64,000 nt of DNA from UBA1127 sp034422455 (lineage in GTDB: Bacteria > Chloroflexota > Dehalococcoidia > Lucifugimonadales > UBA1127): contig DAOUJQ010000023.1 of the NCBI GenBank assembly GCA_034422455.1, positions 1 through 64,000 on the forward strand, written 5' to 3'. Below the pieces are notes generated by a model. The model was not told the origin of the DNA. It did no database searches and saw only the letters and a program-made list of their open reading frames with translations. Made by a program: the position numbers and the translations under genes. Positions 36,131-44,014 of the stretch are shown here, in pieces; position 1 is the stretch's first letter; each line of letters begins with the position of its first letter.

Positions 36131-36772
36131 CTATTCCTCCGGCGATGTCACGATGAGCGCCAGGAAGAGGGGTGTGTTGCCCATGACGGCGGCAAGGCTG
36201 TTGGCGGCGGTCTGCGGCCGGGCGGACAGGATGGCGTGCAGCCCCGCGTAGTTGGCTGCCGAGGTTACCGACGAGTTTGCCACGAGGACCGTCTCGCCCG
36301 GCTCCAGGTCCAGCCGCTCCATGGCGACGGTCACCTCGGGCGCGACGCCCATGACTGGGGACATCGTTCCCGGTACGGCGATCCGCACGGGCCGGACGCC
36401 CGCGCGGTCGAGCTGGAAGAGGGAGATGTCGGCGACGGCCGCCAGAAATGACTCCTCGCCCCGGGAGGCCAGGATGGTCGCCCCTACGCCGCCGCCCGGC
36501 GCGCCGGACAGCTCCTGGTGGCAGGCCTGGAACGCGCTGTGCAGCGTCGTCGTCAGCGACGCCGGGCCCAGGTTCGTCAGCCGCCGCCGCAGGGACGCGA
36601 GGGCCGCGTTGCAGCGGGCTGCCGGCTCATCGCCGTCGCACTCCAGCAGCACGTGGAACTGCACTGGTGCCGACCCGCCGCGGCCGGTGAACGCCGAATA
36701 GAAGGGCGCGGGCTCCGTGAGGTGGACGCCGAACTGGACGGCCACGGGTGTGATGCGAGGGGCGCTGGCCAT
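36131..36772 (-). CDS. Hypothetical protein upstream of tsaD, weakly PP2C-like
   Basis: A 213-aa soluble protein with alternating strands and helices. GGGVGATILASRG (about 93-105) and FLAAVADISLFQL faintly recall the core of PP2C/SpoIIE-type phosphatases (GATxxxA, xxxGDSRxYL), but the metal-binding Asp residues of that family are not clear. Its stop is 2 bp from tsaD, so translation is probably coupled. Function unknown. Confidence 0.6.
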   Translation of the reverse strand: MASAPRITPVAVQFGVHLTEPAPFYSAFTGRGGSAPVQFHVLLECDGDEPAARCNAALASLRRRLTNLGPASLTTTLHSAFQACHQELSGAPGGGVGATILASRGEESFLAAVADISLFQLDRAGVRPVRIAVPGTMSPVMGVAPEVTVAMERLDLEPGETVLVANSSVTSAANYAGLHAILSARPQTAANSLAAVMGNTPLFLALIVTSPEE

Positions 36773-36860
36773 GCCGAGCCTCCAGGTTTGTCCTGCCCCA
36801 ATCTTACGGGGCAGATACGGAAGGGGCAAGCCCCGAAACGTCGCCGGAGGTGCGCCCCGG

Positions 36861-37427
36861 TTACGTCGGAGGTCGTTCGAATGTGCGCCGGAAGCGCTGA
36901 AGGTTCTCTTCGATGGACACGTCCGGGCGGTCGGGGAAATCGCTGCCCTCGACGTCCGCGACGATGCACCACGGCCCGTCCTCGCGCATCGCCAGGTCGA
37001 AGGCCTCCTCCAGCGCCTCCAGGGTGGAGACGGCGGCCACCTTGGGGATGCCGGCGCCCCGGGCCACGGCAGCCAGGTCCGTGACCTCCGCGGTGTGCGT
37101 GGGCTGGCCGCCCGTGCCCGCCCACTGGTGGTTGTCCCACACCAGGTGGACGAGGTTGGCGGGCGACTGCCGCGCGATGGTGCCCAGGGACCCGAGGTTC
37201 ATCAGCAGCGAGCCGTCCCCGTCCATGACCACGACCTTGCGGTCCGGCGCCGCCAGCGCGATGCCCAGCCCCACGGAAGAGGTCAGGCCCATGGCCCCCC
37301 ACATGTACAGGTTGGCGTCCCGGTCCTCCAGGTTGTGCAGGTGGAACGTCGTGCCTCCCAGGTTGGAGACGATGGGCGCGCCGCCCGCCCGCTCCAGCAC
37401 GGCCCGTATGGCGTCAACGCGGAGCAT
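36861..37427 (-). CDS. TPP-dependent decarboxylase, beta (TPP-binding) subunit
   Basis: A 188-aa protein matching only the C-terminal TPP-binding domain of 2-oxoacid decarboxylases. The diphosphate/Mg motif GDGSLLMN starts at 70, followed about 26 residues later by the WDNHQWAGTGGQ block. With the gene upstream it forms a two-subunit enzyme like sulfopyruvate decarboxylase ComDE or phosphonopyruvate decarboxylase. Its start overlaps the alpha gene by 14 bp. The sulfonate or phosphonate substrate cannot be told from this. Confidence 0.87.
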   Translation of the reverse strand: MLRVDAIRAVLERAGGAPIVSNLGGTTFHLHNLEDRDANLYMWGAMGLTSSVGLGIALAAPDRKVVVMDGDGSLLMNLGSLGTIARQSPANLVHLVWDNHQWAGTGGQPTHTAEVTDLAAVARGAGIPKVAAVSTLEALEEAFDLAMREDGPWCIVADVEGSDFPDRPDVSIEENLQRFRRTFERPPT

Positions 37428-37962
37428 CGCGGCCTCCCGTCAGGATCGTGGAGAGCAGGTTGGCGACCGGCAGTCGCCCGGCGTAGGTGAGTGCAATGAC
37501 GCCCGGCAGGACCCGGTCGAGTTCGTCTTCCCGTGTGAGGGTGAAGTGCTGCAGCCCCAGCGCGTCCAGGATGCCGGGTATGGCGCGAGCCCCGGGCACC
37601 TGGGCCAGGTTGAACTCGCCCGGCCCGCCGCGCATGCCGACGAAGAGCGGGAAGGGGATGCGGTAGGGGATGTTCAGCGTCGCCAGGGCGTTGATGCTGT
37701 TGCCGAAGCCGCTGCTCTGCATGAAGACGGCCCCGCGGCGACCAGCGGCATAGGCGCCGGAGATGATGCCGACCGCCTCTTCCTCCCGCGTGGTGGGGAC
37801 CATGTGGAAGAACGGGTCATCCTCCATGACGCGCAGGACGCGCCACGTCACCCCGTCCGGCACGTAGGCGATCAGCCCTACGTCCGCGTCCTTGAGCGAT
37901 TGCACGATCGAGTCAACCCAGCCCACTCTGACCTCCAACGCGGCGGAATATAGGGTTGGCAT
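37414..37962 (-). CDS. TPP-dependent decarboxylase, alpha (pyrimidine-binding) subunit
   Basis: A 182-aa protein equivalent to the N-terminal PYR domain. It has VGLIAYVPDGVT, the activating glutamate in TTREEEAVGIISGAYAAG (about 57-74) and GFGNSINALATLN. Split PYR and PP subunits are typical of ComD/ComE-type sulfopyruvate decarboxylases. The overlap with the beta gene implies one enzyme complex. Confidence 0.85.
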   Translation of the reverse strand: MPTLYSAALEVRVGWVDSIVQSLKDADVGLIAYVPDGVTWRVLRVMEDDPFFHMVPTTREEEAVGIISGAYAAGRRGAVFMQSSGFGNSINALATLNIPYRIPFPLFVGMRGGPGEFNLAQVPGARAIPGILDALGLQHFTLTREDELDRVLPGVIALTYAGRLPVANLLSTILTGGRDAPR

Positions 37963-38017
37963 TCTGGGGTGTCAAGCAAGCCCCCATCCGTCGCTCCTGC
38001 GCAGGCAGGGCCTGCCC

Positions 38018-38332
38018 CTACTGCTGCTCCAGCTCGCCGAAGCCGCCCAGGACCTCCTGCCAGATGCCGACGACCTGCCCTCGCCCCACAAGCTCGTCCT
38101 CCATGAAGCGGACGGCGCGCTGGACGGCCTCGTGGGCCTGCACGTAGCTGGTGTTGACCGCGCTCAACCCAATCTGTGAGCTGCGAGGCTTGTCCTGGTC
38201 AGCAACTTCGGCGACGGAGAGGTTGTAGCGGTCGCGCAGCCGGGTCATGAGCGATTGCAGGATGCCGCGCTTCTCCTTCAGCGAGCTCGCGGACGGCAGG
38301 TGCAGGGTGATGACGGCGACGGCGATGTTCAT
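38018..38332 (-). CDS. DUF503 family protein
   Basis: A 104-aa protein with the DUF503 pattern: MNIAVAVITLHLPSASSLKEKR at the start, RDRYNLSVAEV and DKPRSSQIGLSAVNTS. The family is widespread near ribosome-maturation genes in Gram-positives and is thought to be a small ferredoxin-like-fold protein; its role is unproven. Here it is alone between repeats. Confidence 0.9.
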   Translation of the reverse strand: MNIAVAVITLHLPSASSLKEKRGILQSLMTRLRDRYNLSVAEVADQDKPRSSQIGLSAVNTSYVQAHEAVQRAVRFMEDELVGRGQVVGIWQEVLGGFGELEQQ

Positions 38333-38379
38333 TCGGCCCTCTGTGTGTGGGATTCGTGCGCGGCAGGCCCCATGACATC

Positions 38380-38433
38380 CGCCCAACCCGTTCGCCCTGA
38401 GGCTCTCGAAGGGTCACAAGAACGGGTTGGGCG
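38380..38433. repeat. Family A repeat in a 14-bp-stem hairpin
   Basis: The arms CGCCCAACCCGTTC (38380-38393) and GAACGGGTTGGGCG (38420-38433) are perfect complements around a family A core. Confidence 0.88.
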
Positions 38434-38443
38434 GGCGCTCTTG

Positions 38444-38971
38444 CTACTGCACGATCTCGTCGGTGATCTCCTGCAGCTTGTCCTTGGTGATGGCGCCGCC
38501 CCAGGTCTGGTGGACGGTCCCGTCGTCGCGGATGAACACCGTCGTGGGCATGCCGATGATGCCGTAGTCCTGGATGATGCCCTTGTCCAGCGCCTCGCCG
38601 ACGGGGTAGGTGATATCGATGGTCTCCAGGAACGCGAGGGACTCCGGCCGTTCGCCCTGGAGGGTGAAGGTGCCCACGTCCACGCCCAGCATCATGGCGT
38701 CGCTGCCGCTCTCCTGCAAATGCTCCCACACCTCCTGGAAGTGCGGCATCTCGGCCCGGCAGGGCGGGCACAGCGGCGCCCAGAAGTTGACGACGACGGG
38801 TCGGCCCTCCAGGTCGCTGAGGCTGACCTCCGCGGCGCCGCCCAAGTGCTCGCTGCCGCTGTAGAGGGGCATGAAGAAGTCCGCTGCGCGCTCGGCGTCG
38901 GAGCCGCCGTTGCAGGCGGCCAGCGCGAGCGTCAGGAGCGCGAGGAGTCCCAGGGCCGCTGCGTTCCGCAT
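38444..38971 (-). CDS. TlpA-like thiol-disulfide lipoprotein
   Basis: A 175-aa thioredoxin-fold protein on the outer face of the membrane. The signal peptide ends in lipobox LALAAC (C20). The redox site is C68-P-P-C71 in NFWAPLCPPCRAEM, and the cis-Pro loop is GIIGMPTTVFI. TlpA/ResA proteins reduce disulfides in exported apocytochromes or other targets. No cytochrome-maturation gene is adjacent, so the target is unknown. Confidence 0.92.
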   Translation of the reverse strand: MRNAAALGLLALLTLALAACNGGSDAERAADFFMPLYSGSEHLGGAAEVSLSDLEGRPVVVNFWAPLCPPCRAEMPHFQEVWEHLQESGSDAMMLGVDVGTFTLQGERPESLAFLETIDITYPVGEALDKGIIQDYGIIGMPTTVFIRDDGTVHQTWGGAITKDKLQEITDEIVQ

Positions 38972-39001
38972 GTGCTGTTCCCCCTGGCGGCGCGGCGGCC
39001 T

Positions 39002-39053
39002 GCCCAATCCGTTCGCCCTGAGCCTGTCGAAGGGTCTCAAGGCCGGACTGGGC
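39002..39053. repeat. Family A repeat in a hairpin with one mismatch
   Basis: The arms GCCCAATCCG and CGGACTGGGC pair except at one position around a family A core, between two minus-strand genes. Confidence 0.8.
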
Positions 39054-39082
39054 TTCCTGCGGCCCTTGCCGGTCGGCCGCCG

Positions 39083-40678
39083 TTACCAGCCGACGGCGGC
39101 GCCCGACTTCCGCGGCTCCGACGCGCCGATGAGCATTCCGGTCTCGGGGTTCCGCTCGATGACCTGGGCGCCGCCGAATCCGATCCGGCGGTAGCCTTCG
39201 ATCACCTCGATCCGGTGCCCGCGGGACGCGAGTCCGTTGGCGACTTCCGGCGAAATCCCCTCTTCTAAGTCTACCACCCCATCCAGCCCGACGCTGAACC
39301 GGAGGGCGTCCAGCGCAGCCTGCGGCCCAAGCTCGTAGTCGACCATGTTGGCGATGACCTGCAGGTGCCCTTGCGCCTGCTGGAAGCCCCCCATGACGCC
39401 GTAGGTAAGCCAGAGCTCGTCGCCGCGGGTCGCCATCGCCGGGATGATGGTGTGGAACGGGCGCTTGCCCGGCGCGAGGGCGTTCGCGTGGTCGGGGTCG
39501 AGCGAGAACAGGGCCGCGCGGTTCTGCAGCGCGATGCCCGTGCCCGGCACGACGAGGCCCGAGCCGAAGCCCGCGAACAGGCTGTTGATGAAGGAGCAGC
39601 CGTTCCCCTCCTCGTCCACGGCGGCGAGGTAGACGGTGTCGTGCACTGCCGGGACCTTGCCGAAGGGGGCTCTCTCCATTGCCAGGGTCGGTGAGATCAG
39701 CGCCCGCCGGTCGGCGGCGTACTCCTTGTCGAGGAGCTGGCTCGTCGGCACGAGGGAGGCCCGCGGGTCCGCGATGTACTCGAAGCCGTCGGCAAACGCC
39801 AGCCGCGTCGCCTCGATCATGTGGTGGTACGTGTCCAGCGACTGGAACCCCATCTCGCGGATCGGAATGCCCTCGACGATGTTCATCGCCATCAGCGCGA
39901 TGAGGCCTTGGCCGTTGGGCGGGCACTCCCAGCAGGTCACGCCGTGGTAGTCGGTGCTGATGGGCTCGTCCCACGTGGCGAAGTCCGCCGCCAGGTCCTC
40001 CGGCGTCATCCAGCCGCCCCGCTCCTGCACGTAGGCCGCGATCTTGTCGGCGATGGGCCCCCGGTAGAAGGCGTCCGGGCCGCCCTCGGCGATGGCCCGC
40101 AGCGTGGCCCCGAGGTTCGGCAGGTGCATGACCTCCCCCTCACGGGGCGCGCGGCCGTTCAGCAGGAACTCGTGGCCGGAGGGGTACCGCTCCAGCTTGC
40201 CGACGCCCGTGGCCCACTGGTACGCGATGACGTCGGTGACCGGGTAGCCCTCCTCCGCGTACTGGATCGCGGGCTGCAGCACGTCGGCGAGCGACATGGT
40301 GCCGTACTCGCGCAGGATGGTGTCCCAGCCGTTGACCGTGCCCGGCACGGAGACGGACCAGGCGCTGTCGCCCGGGATGTACTCGAGGCCGTGGCGGTCC
40401 AGGTCGTCGATGTTGGCCGCCGCCGGCGCGCGCCCGCTGGCGTTCAGCGCGACCACGCGCTTCTCCTTGGCCAGCCAGATGAGCGAGAAGAGGTCGCCGC
40501 CCACGCCCGTCGACATGGGTTCGAGGACGTTCAGCGCCGCTGCCGTCGCAACTGCCGCGTCGACGGCGTTCCCCCCGGCCATGAGCATGCGGAGCCCGGC
40601 CAGCGCGGCCTGCGGCTGGCTGGTCGCAACCATCCCGTGTTTGGCGTGGATTGCTGATCTGCGTGAGTTGAAGTACAT
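39083..40678 (-). CDS. ggt: Gamma-glutamyltransferase-family protein
   Basis: A 531-aa N-terminal-nucleophile hydrolase. The autoprocessing/catalytic threonine is T348 in HDTVYLAAVDEEGN, where typical enzymes have TTHFSVVD. STGVGGD (56-62) and PPNGQG are also conserved. No signal peptide is visible, so it may be cytoplasmic, unlike the periplasmic E. coli enzyme. The second Thr of the TT pair is replaced by Val, as in several glutamyltransferase-like acylases, so the substrate may not be glutathione. Confidence 0.9.
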   Translation of the reverse strand: MYFNSRRSAIHAKHGMVATSQPQAALAGLRMLMAGGNAVDAAVATAAALNVLEPMSTGVGGDLFSLIWLAKEKRVVALNASGRAPAAANIDDLDRHGLEYIPGDSAWSVSVPGTVNGWDTILREYGTMSLADVLQPAIQYAEEGYPVTDVIAYQWATGVGKLERYPSGHEFLLNGRAPREGEVMHLPNLGATLRAIAEGGPDAFYRGPIADKIAAYVQERGGWMTPEDLAADFATWDEPISTDYHGVTCWECPPNGQGLIALMAMNIVEGIPIREMGFQSLDTYHHMIEATRLAFADGFEYIADPRASLVPTSQLLDKEYAADRRALISPTLAMERAPFGKVPAVHDTVYLAAVDEEGNGCSFINSLFAGFGSGLVVPGTGIALQNRAALFSLDPDHANALAPGKRPFHTIIPAMATRGDELWLTYGVMGGFQQAQGHLQVIANMVDYELGPQAALDALRFSVGLDGVVDLEEGISPEVANGLASRGHRIEVIEGYRRIGFGGAQVIERNPETGMLIGASEPRKSGAAVGW

Positions 40679-40808
40679 GACGTCCTCCTTGGCCCGTGGG
40701 TGGCTTCCGCGTGTGCAGGGTCAGTATACCCCGTTCGGGAAGGGGGCCAATCCTCGCATCTGGCGTGAGGGCCAGTCCGGCATGGATACACTGCCCCGGC
40801 CGCGCTCC

Positions 40809-41174
40809 CTAGGCCGCCCCGTTCTCCACCAGCGCCAGCATGCGGTTTACGAAGCGGTGCACACGGGGCCGGTCCGACGTTATTTCGTAGTCGGGCATCT
40901 CATCGTGATAAAAGTTCCTGTGAAACTTTTCCGCTACGCTGAATCCGTCGCCCAACTGTGCGTCTCCCGTCTCTTGCTCCAGTCGCAGCACGGCGTTGCT
41001 CAGGGCGCGGTGGCTCCTGCACGGCCAGTCCCGTTGTACGGCGACCGCCATGACCGCGTGCGAAGCCGCCCCCCATAGCTTCTCAGATGCCTGCAGATGC
41101 TCGCCCGAGGCAAACTCTTGGTCCGACGCGCCGAGGAAGTCGCGGGCAGTTTGGACGTGGTCGTCATGTTCCAT
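40809..41174 (-). CDS. Small helical protein, PaREP1/HEPN-like
   Basis: A 121-aa all-helical protein. The stretch ARDFLGASDQEFASGEHLQASEKLWGAASHAVMAVA resembles PaREP1/HEPN-type proteins, in which such helices dimerise. A conserved RX4-6H RNase motif is not clearly present. No nucleotidyltransferase partner is next to it. Base use is less GC-rich than in the neighbours. Function unknown. Confidence 0.65.
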   Translation of the reverse strand: MEHDDHVQTARDFLGASDQEFASGEHLQASEKLWGAASHAVMAVAVQRDWPCRSHRALSNAVLRLEQETGDAQLGDGFSVAEKFHRNFYHDEMPDYEITSDRPRVHRFVNRMLALVENGAA

Positions 41175-41295
41175 AAGAACAATTTCCTGCGCTGTTGTTG
41201 ATGATTTGGCTTACGGGATATGCAGATAGTTTAGCAGCGTTCCATCATTTGGGACAGGCGGCGCGTTTGGTTCCCGGCCGAAATTCCGCCAAAGA

Positions 41296-42279
41296 CTACC
41301 GCCCCGCCGCCTCCAGCGTCTTCGCGCCCAGCAGCTTTGCGCAGGCGTACACCGCCGACGTGTACGGCATCGGCACGCCCGCCAGGGCGCCCAGCTCCAG
41401 CACCACGCCCACCAGCCCGCCGATCTCGATCGGTCGCGCCGTCTCCACGTCCTGCAGCATCGACGTCTTGTGGTCGCCCACGTTTTCCGCCCCCGCCATC
41501 CGCTGGTCGATGGTGATCGGCACCTCGATGCCGAACGAGTTTGCGACGGCGTGCGCCTCCCCCATCATCGCACGGGCCAGTGTGCCGGCGTCCCGGTCCC
41601 GGGCGATCTCTGCCATTCCCGCCCGTGTCAGCGCGCTGATGGGGTTGAAGGCCAGGTTCCCCATCAGCTTGACCCAGATCTCCTGCCGGATGTTGGCCCG
41701 CAGCGGCGCCCGTATCCCCGCGCCTCCCAGCGCCGCCGAGATCGCCTTCGCCCGGTCCGTCGTGCTCCCGTCGAGCTCCCCCAGCGAGAACCGGTTGCCC
41801 TCCTCGTGCTCGATGACCCCCGGCTCGACGATGGTGGCTGCGGGGTATACGACGCAGCCGACGATGCTCTCCGCGTCTATGTACTGCTCGATGACGCCCC
41901 CCGGGTCGACGCTCTCAAGCCGCGTTCCATCCCACGGCCCGCCGTGCCGCTGGAAGTACCACCACGGGATGCCGTTCTGCGCCGGCAGCACCACCGTGTC
42001 CGGCCCGACGATCGGGTGCAGCAGCGGCGCGATGGCCTGCAGCCCGTGCGCCTTGACCGCCAGCACCACCGCGTCGGCCCGGCCAACCTCCCTCGCGTCG
42101 TTGGTCGCGTAGACGTTGGCGGTGAAGTCCCCGTCGGGGCTGCGCACCGTGACGCCCCGCTCTTGCATCGCCGCCAGGTGCGGCCCCCGCGCGATGAGCG
42201 CGACGTCGTGCCCCGCCACGCTGAGCTTGGCGCCCATCCAGGCGCCGATGGCCCCTGCCCCGTAAATCGCGAACTTCAC
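41296..42279 (-). CDS. panE: 2-dehydropantoate 2-reductase family protein
   Basis: A 327-aa NADPH-dependent reductase. The Rossmann loop YGAGAIGAWMG starts at 6. VKAHGLQAIAP, LPAQNGIPWW and the catalytic-lysine helix IWVKLMGNLAFNPISALT (about 200-217) are typical. The family makes pantoate for CoA synthesis, but many bacteria carry several paralogs with other 2-oxoacid substrates. No other pan genes are here, so the assignment to pantoate is tentative. Confidence 0.87.
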   Translation of the reverse strand: MKFAIYGAGAIGAWMGAKLSVAGHDVALIARGPHLAAMQERGVTVRSPDGDFTANVYATNDAREVGRADAVVLAVKAHGLQAIAPLLHPIVGPDTVVLPAQNGIPWWYFQRHGGPWDGTRLESVDPGGVIEQYIDAESIVGCVVYPAATIVEPGVIEHEEGNRFSLGELDGSTTDRAKAISAALGGAGIRAPLRANIRQEIWVKLMGNLAFNPISALTRAGMAEIARDRDAGTLARAMMGEAHAVANSFGIEVPITIDQRMAGAENVGDHKTSMLQDVETARPIEIGGLVGVVLELGALAGVPMPYTSAVYACAKLLGAKTLEAAGR

Positions 42280-42378
42280 TGCGTTCCCCCTCGTGTGTAC
42301 CCCACCGTCGTTCCTGCAAAGCCGGGGGCAGGAACGACGGCGCCTGTGCCGGACTCCTCTTGAGGGCGGCCGCGTTCC

Positions 42379-43911
42379 CTACTTGGAGAACATCTCCGTC
42401 AGGAACCGGCGCTGGATCTTACCCGTCGGGCCCCGCGGGATCTCGTCCATCACGTGGATGACCCGCGGGCACTTGTAGTCCGCCAGCTTCGTCCGGCAGA
42501 AGGCGACCAGCTCCTGCGACGTGACCTCGCCGTTCAGCACCACCGCCGCCGATGCCTCCTCGCCGTGCGTCTGGTGCGGCACGCCGAACGCCACCGCCTC
42601 GGCCACCGACGGGTGGTCCAGCAGCGCGTTGTCGATCTCCAGCGGCGAGATCTTCTCGCCGCTGCGGTTGATCATCTCCTTCAGCCGGCCCGTCAGCGTC
42701 AGGTACCCGTCGGCGTCCAGCATCCCCTCGTCGCCGGTGCGGAACCAGCCGTTGGTGAACGATGTGGCGTTGGCCTCCGGGTTGTTCTCGTAGCCGCCGA
42801 TGACGTTGTCGCCGCGGATGACCACCTCGCCGCGCTCCCCGCTGAGCAGCAGCGTGCCCTCCTCGTCCATGATGCCGATCTCGACGCCCGTGCCGGGGCC
42901 GACGGCGCCCGGCAGCCGGTTCCCCGGCGGCAGCGGGTTCGACGACATCTGGTGCGCCGCCTCCGTCATCCCGTAGGCCTCCAGCACCGGCACGCCGAAC
43001 TGCTGCTCCAGCTCGTCCATGACCACGGGCGGCAGGGCGGCGCTGCAGCTCCGGATGAAGCGCAGGCTCTCCGGCACCTCTGGCTTCGTGCTGCGGGCGC
43101 GGGCCAGCAGCGCCTGGTGCATCGTCGGGACCGCCGAGTACCACGTCACCTTGTGCTCCTTCACCACTGGCCAGAAGTTCATCGGGTTGAAGCGCGGCGG
43201 CGCCACCACCGTCCCGCCCGTCTGCAGCGTCGAGAGCGTCGACGCCACCAGGCCGTGGACGTGGAACAGCGGCATGACGCAGAGGGCAACGTCGTCCTCC
43301 GTCAGGTCGTAGGTGGCCGCGATGTTGCGCAGCGACGTCGTCAGGTTGCGGTGCTTCAGCGGCACGCGCTTGGGCCGCGACGTCGTCCCGCTCGTGTGCA
43401 GCACCAGCGCCACGTCGTCCGTGGTGGGAAGGACCGCCTCCCCGGCGTTGCCCCCGTCCGCTTGTCCTGAGCCTGTCGAAGGACTCGCCGCGGTGAAGCT
43501 TAGCTGGCCCGCGTCGTCCATCGCCGCGACGATGTGGACGGCCCCCGGCGGCGCCACCTCCACGATGGCCTCGCCGCCCTCCGGGCCGGTGATCACGGCG
43601 GAGGCGTTGGTGTCGTCCAGGTAGAACGCGAACTCGTCGATCTTGTACGCCGCGTTCAGCGGGGCGGCCGTCGCCGTCGCCGTCACGGCCAGGAAGGTGA
43701 CGATGGACTCCAGGCCGTTGGGCAGCACGATGGCCACCCGGTGCTCCTTGCGAATGCCCAGGGCGTGGAGCTCCCCGCGCAGGCGGTCCACCTGCGCCCG
43801 CAGGTCGTCGTAGGTGATGGTGGGGCCGTCCGGAGCAACCAGCGCCGCGTGGTCTCCCGCGCCGTAGTCCAGGACCTCCCGCAGGGTCTGTGCTTGCGTG
43901 TCCGTCGCCAT
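42379..43911 (-). CDS. Acyl-CoA synthetase (AMP-forming)
   Basis: A 510-aa ANL-superfamily ligase. It has the phosphate loop LHTSGTTSRPKRVPL, the adenine motif AYGMTEAAHQM, GWFRTGDEG and RLKEMINRSGEKISPLEI, and the catalytic lysine in RGPTGKIQRR at the C-terminus. It may be an oxalyl-CoA- or fatty-acid-type ligase. The segment SPSTGSGQADGG (about 144-155) is encoded by an in-frame family A repeat. It lies just downstream of malate synthase but is set off by repeats. Confidence 0.92.
   Translation of the reverse strand: MATDTQAQTLREVLDYGAGDHAALVAPDGPTITYDDLRAQVDRLRGELHALGIRKEHRVAIVLPNGLESIVTFLAVTATATAAPLNAAYKIDEFAFYLDDTNASAVITGPEGGEAIVEVAPPGAVHIVAAMDDAGQLSFTAASPSTGSGQADGGNAGEAVLPTTDDVALVLHTSGTTSRPKRVPLKHRNLTTSLRNIAATYDLTEDDVALCVMPLFHVHGLVASTLSTLQTGGTVVAPPRFNPMNFWPVVKEHKVTWYSAVPTMHQALLARARSTKPEVPESLRFIRSCSAALPPVVMDELEQQFGVPVLEAYGMTEAAHQMSSNPLPPGNRLPGAVGPGTGVEIGIMDEEGTLLLSGERGEVVIRGDNVIGGYENNPEANATSFTNGWFRTGDEGMLDADGYLTLTGRLKEMINRSGEKISPLEIDNALLDHPSVAEAVAFGVPHQTHGEEASAAVVLNGEVTSQELVAFCRTKLADYKCPRVIHVMDEIPRGPTGKIQRRFLTEMFSK
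43458..43483. repeat. Family A repeat inside the acyl-CoA synthetase gene
   Basis: The sequence CTTGTCCTGAGCCTGTCGAA plus flanks lies in frame, with no shift or stop, and encodes a Ser/Gly-rich surface-loop-like stretch. Confidence 0.85.
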
Positions 43912-43955
43912 GTCTGCTTCCTCCGTTGTGATGCTCCCTGACCTCGAAGATGTTC

Positions 43956-44000
43956 TCCGTTCGCCCTGAGCCCCGTCGAAGGGGGAAATCGAAGGGCGAG
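43956..44000. repeat. Degenerate family A repeat
   Basis: CGCCCTGAGCCCCGTCGAAG followed by a second partial GAAATCGAAGGGCGAGCG, between malate synthase and the acyl-CoA synthetase. Confidence 0.75.
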
Positions 44001-44014
44001 CGCTGCGTATAAGC

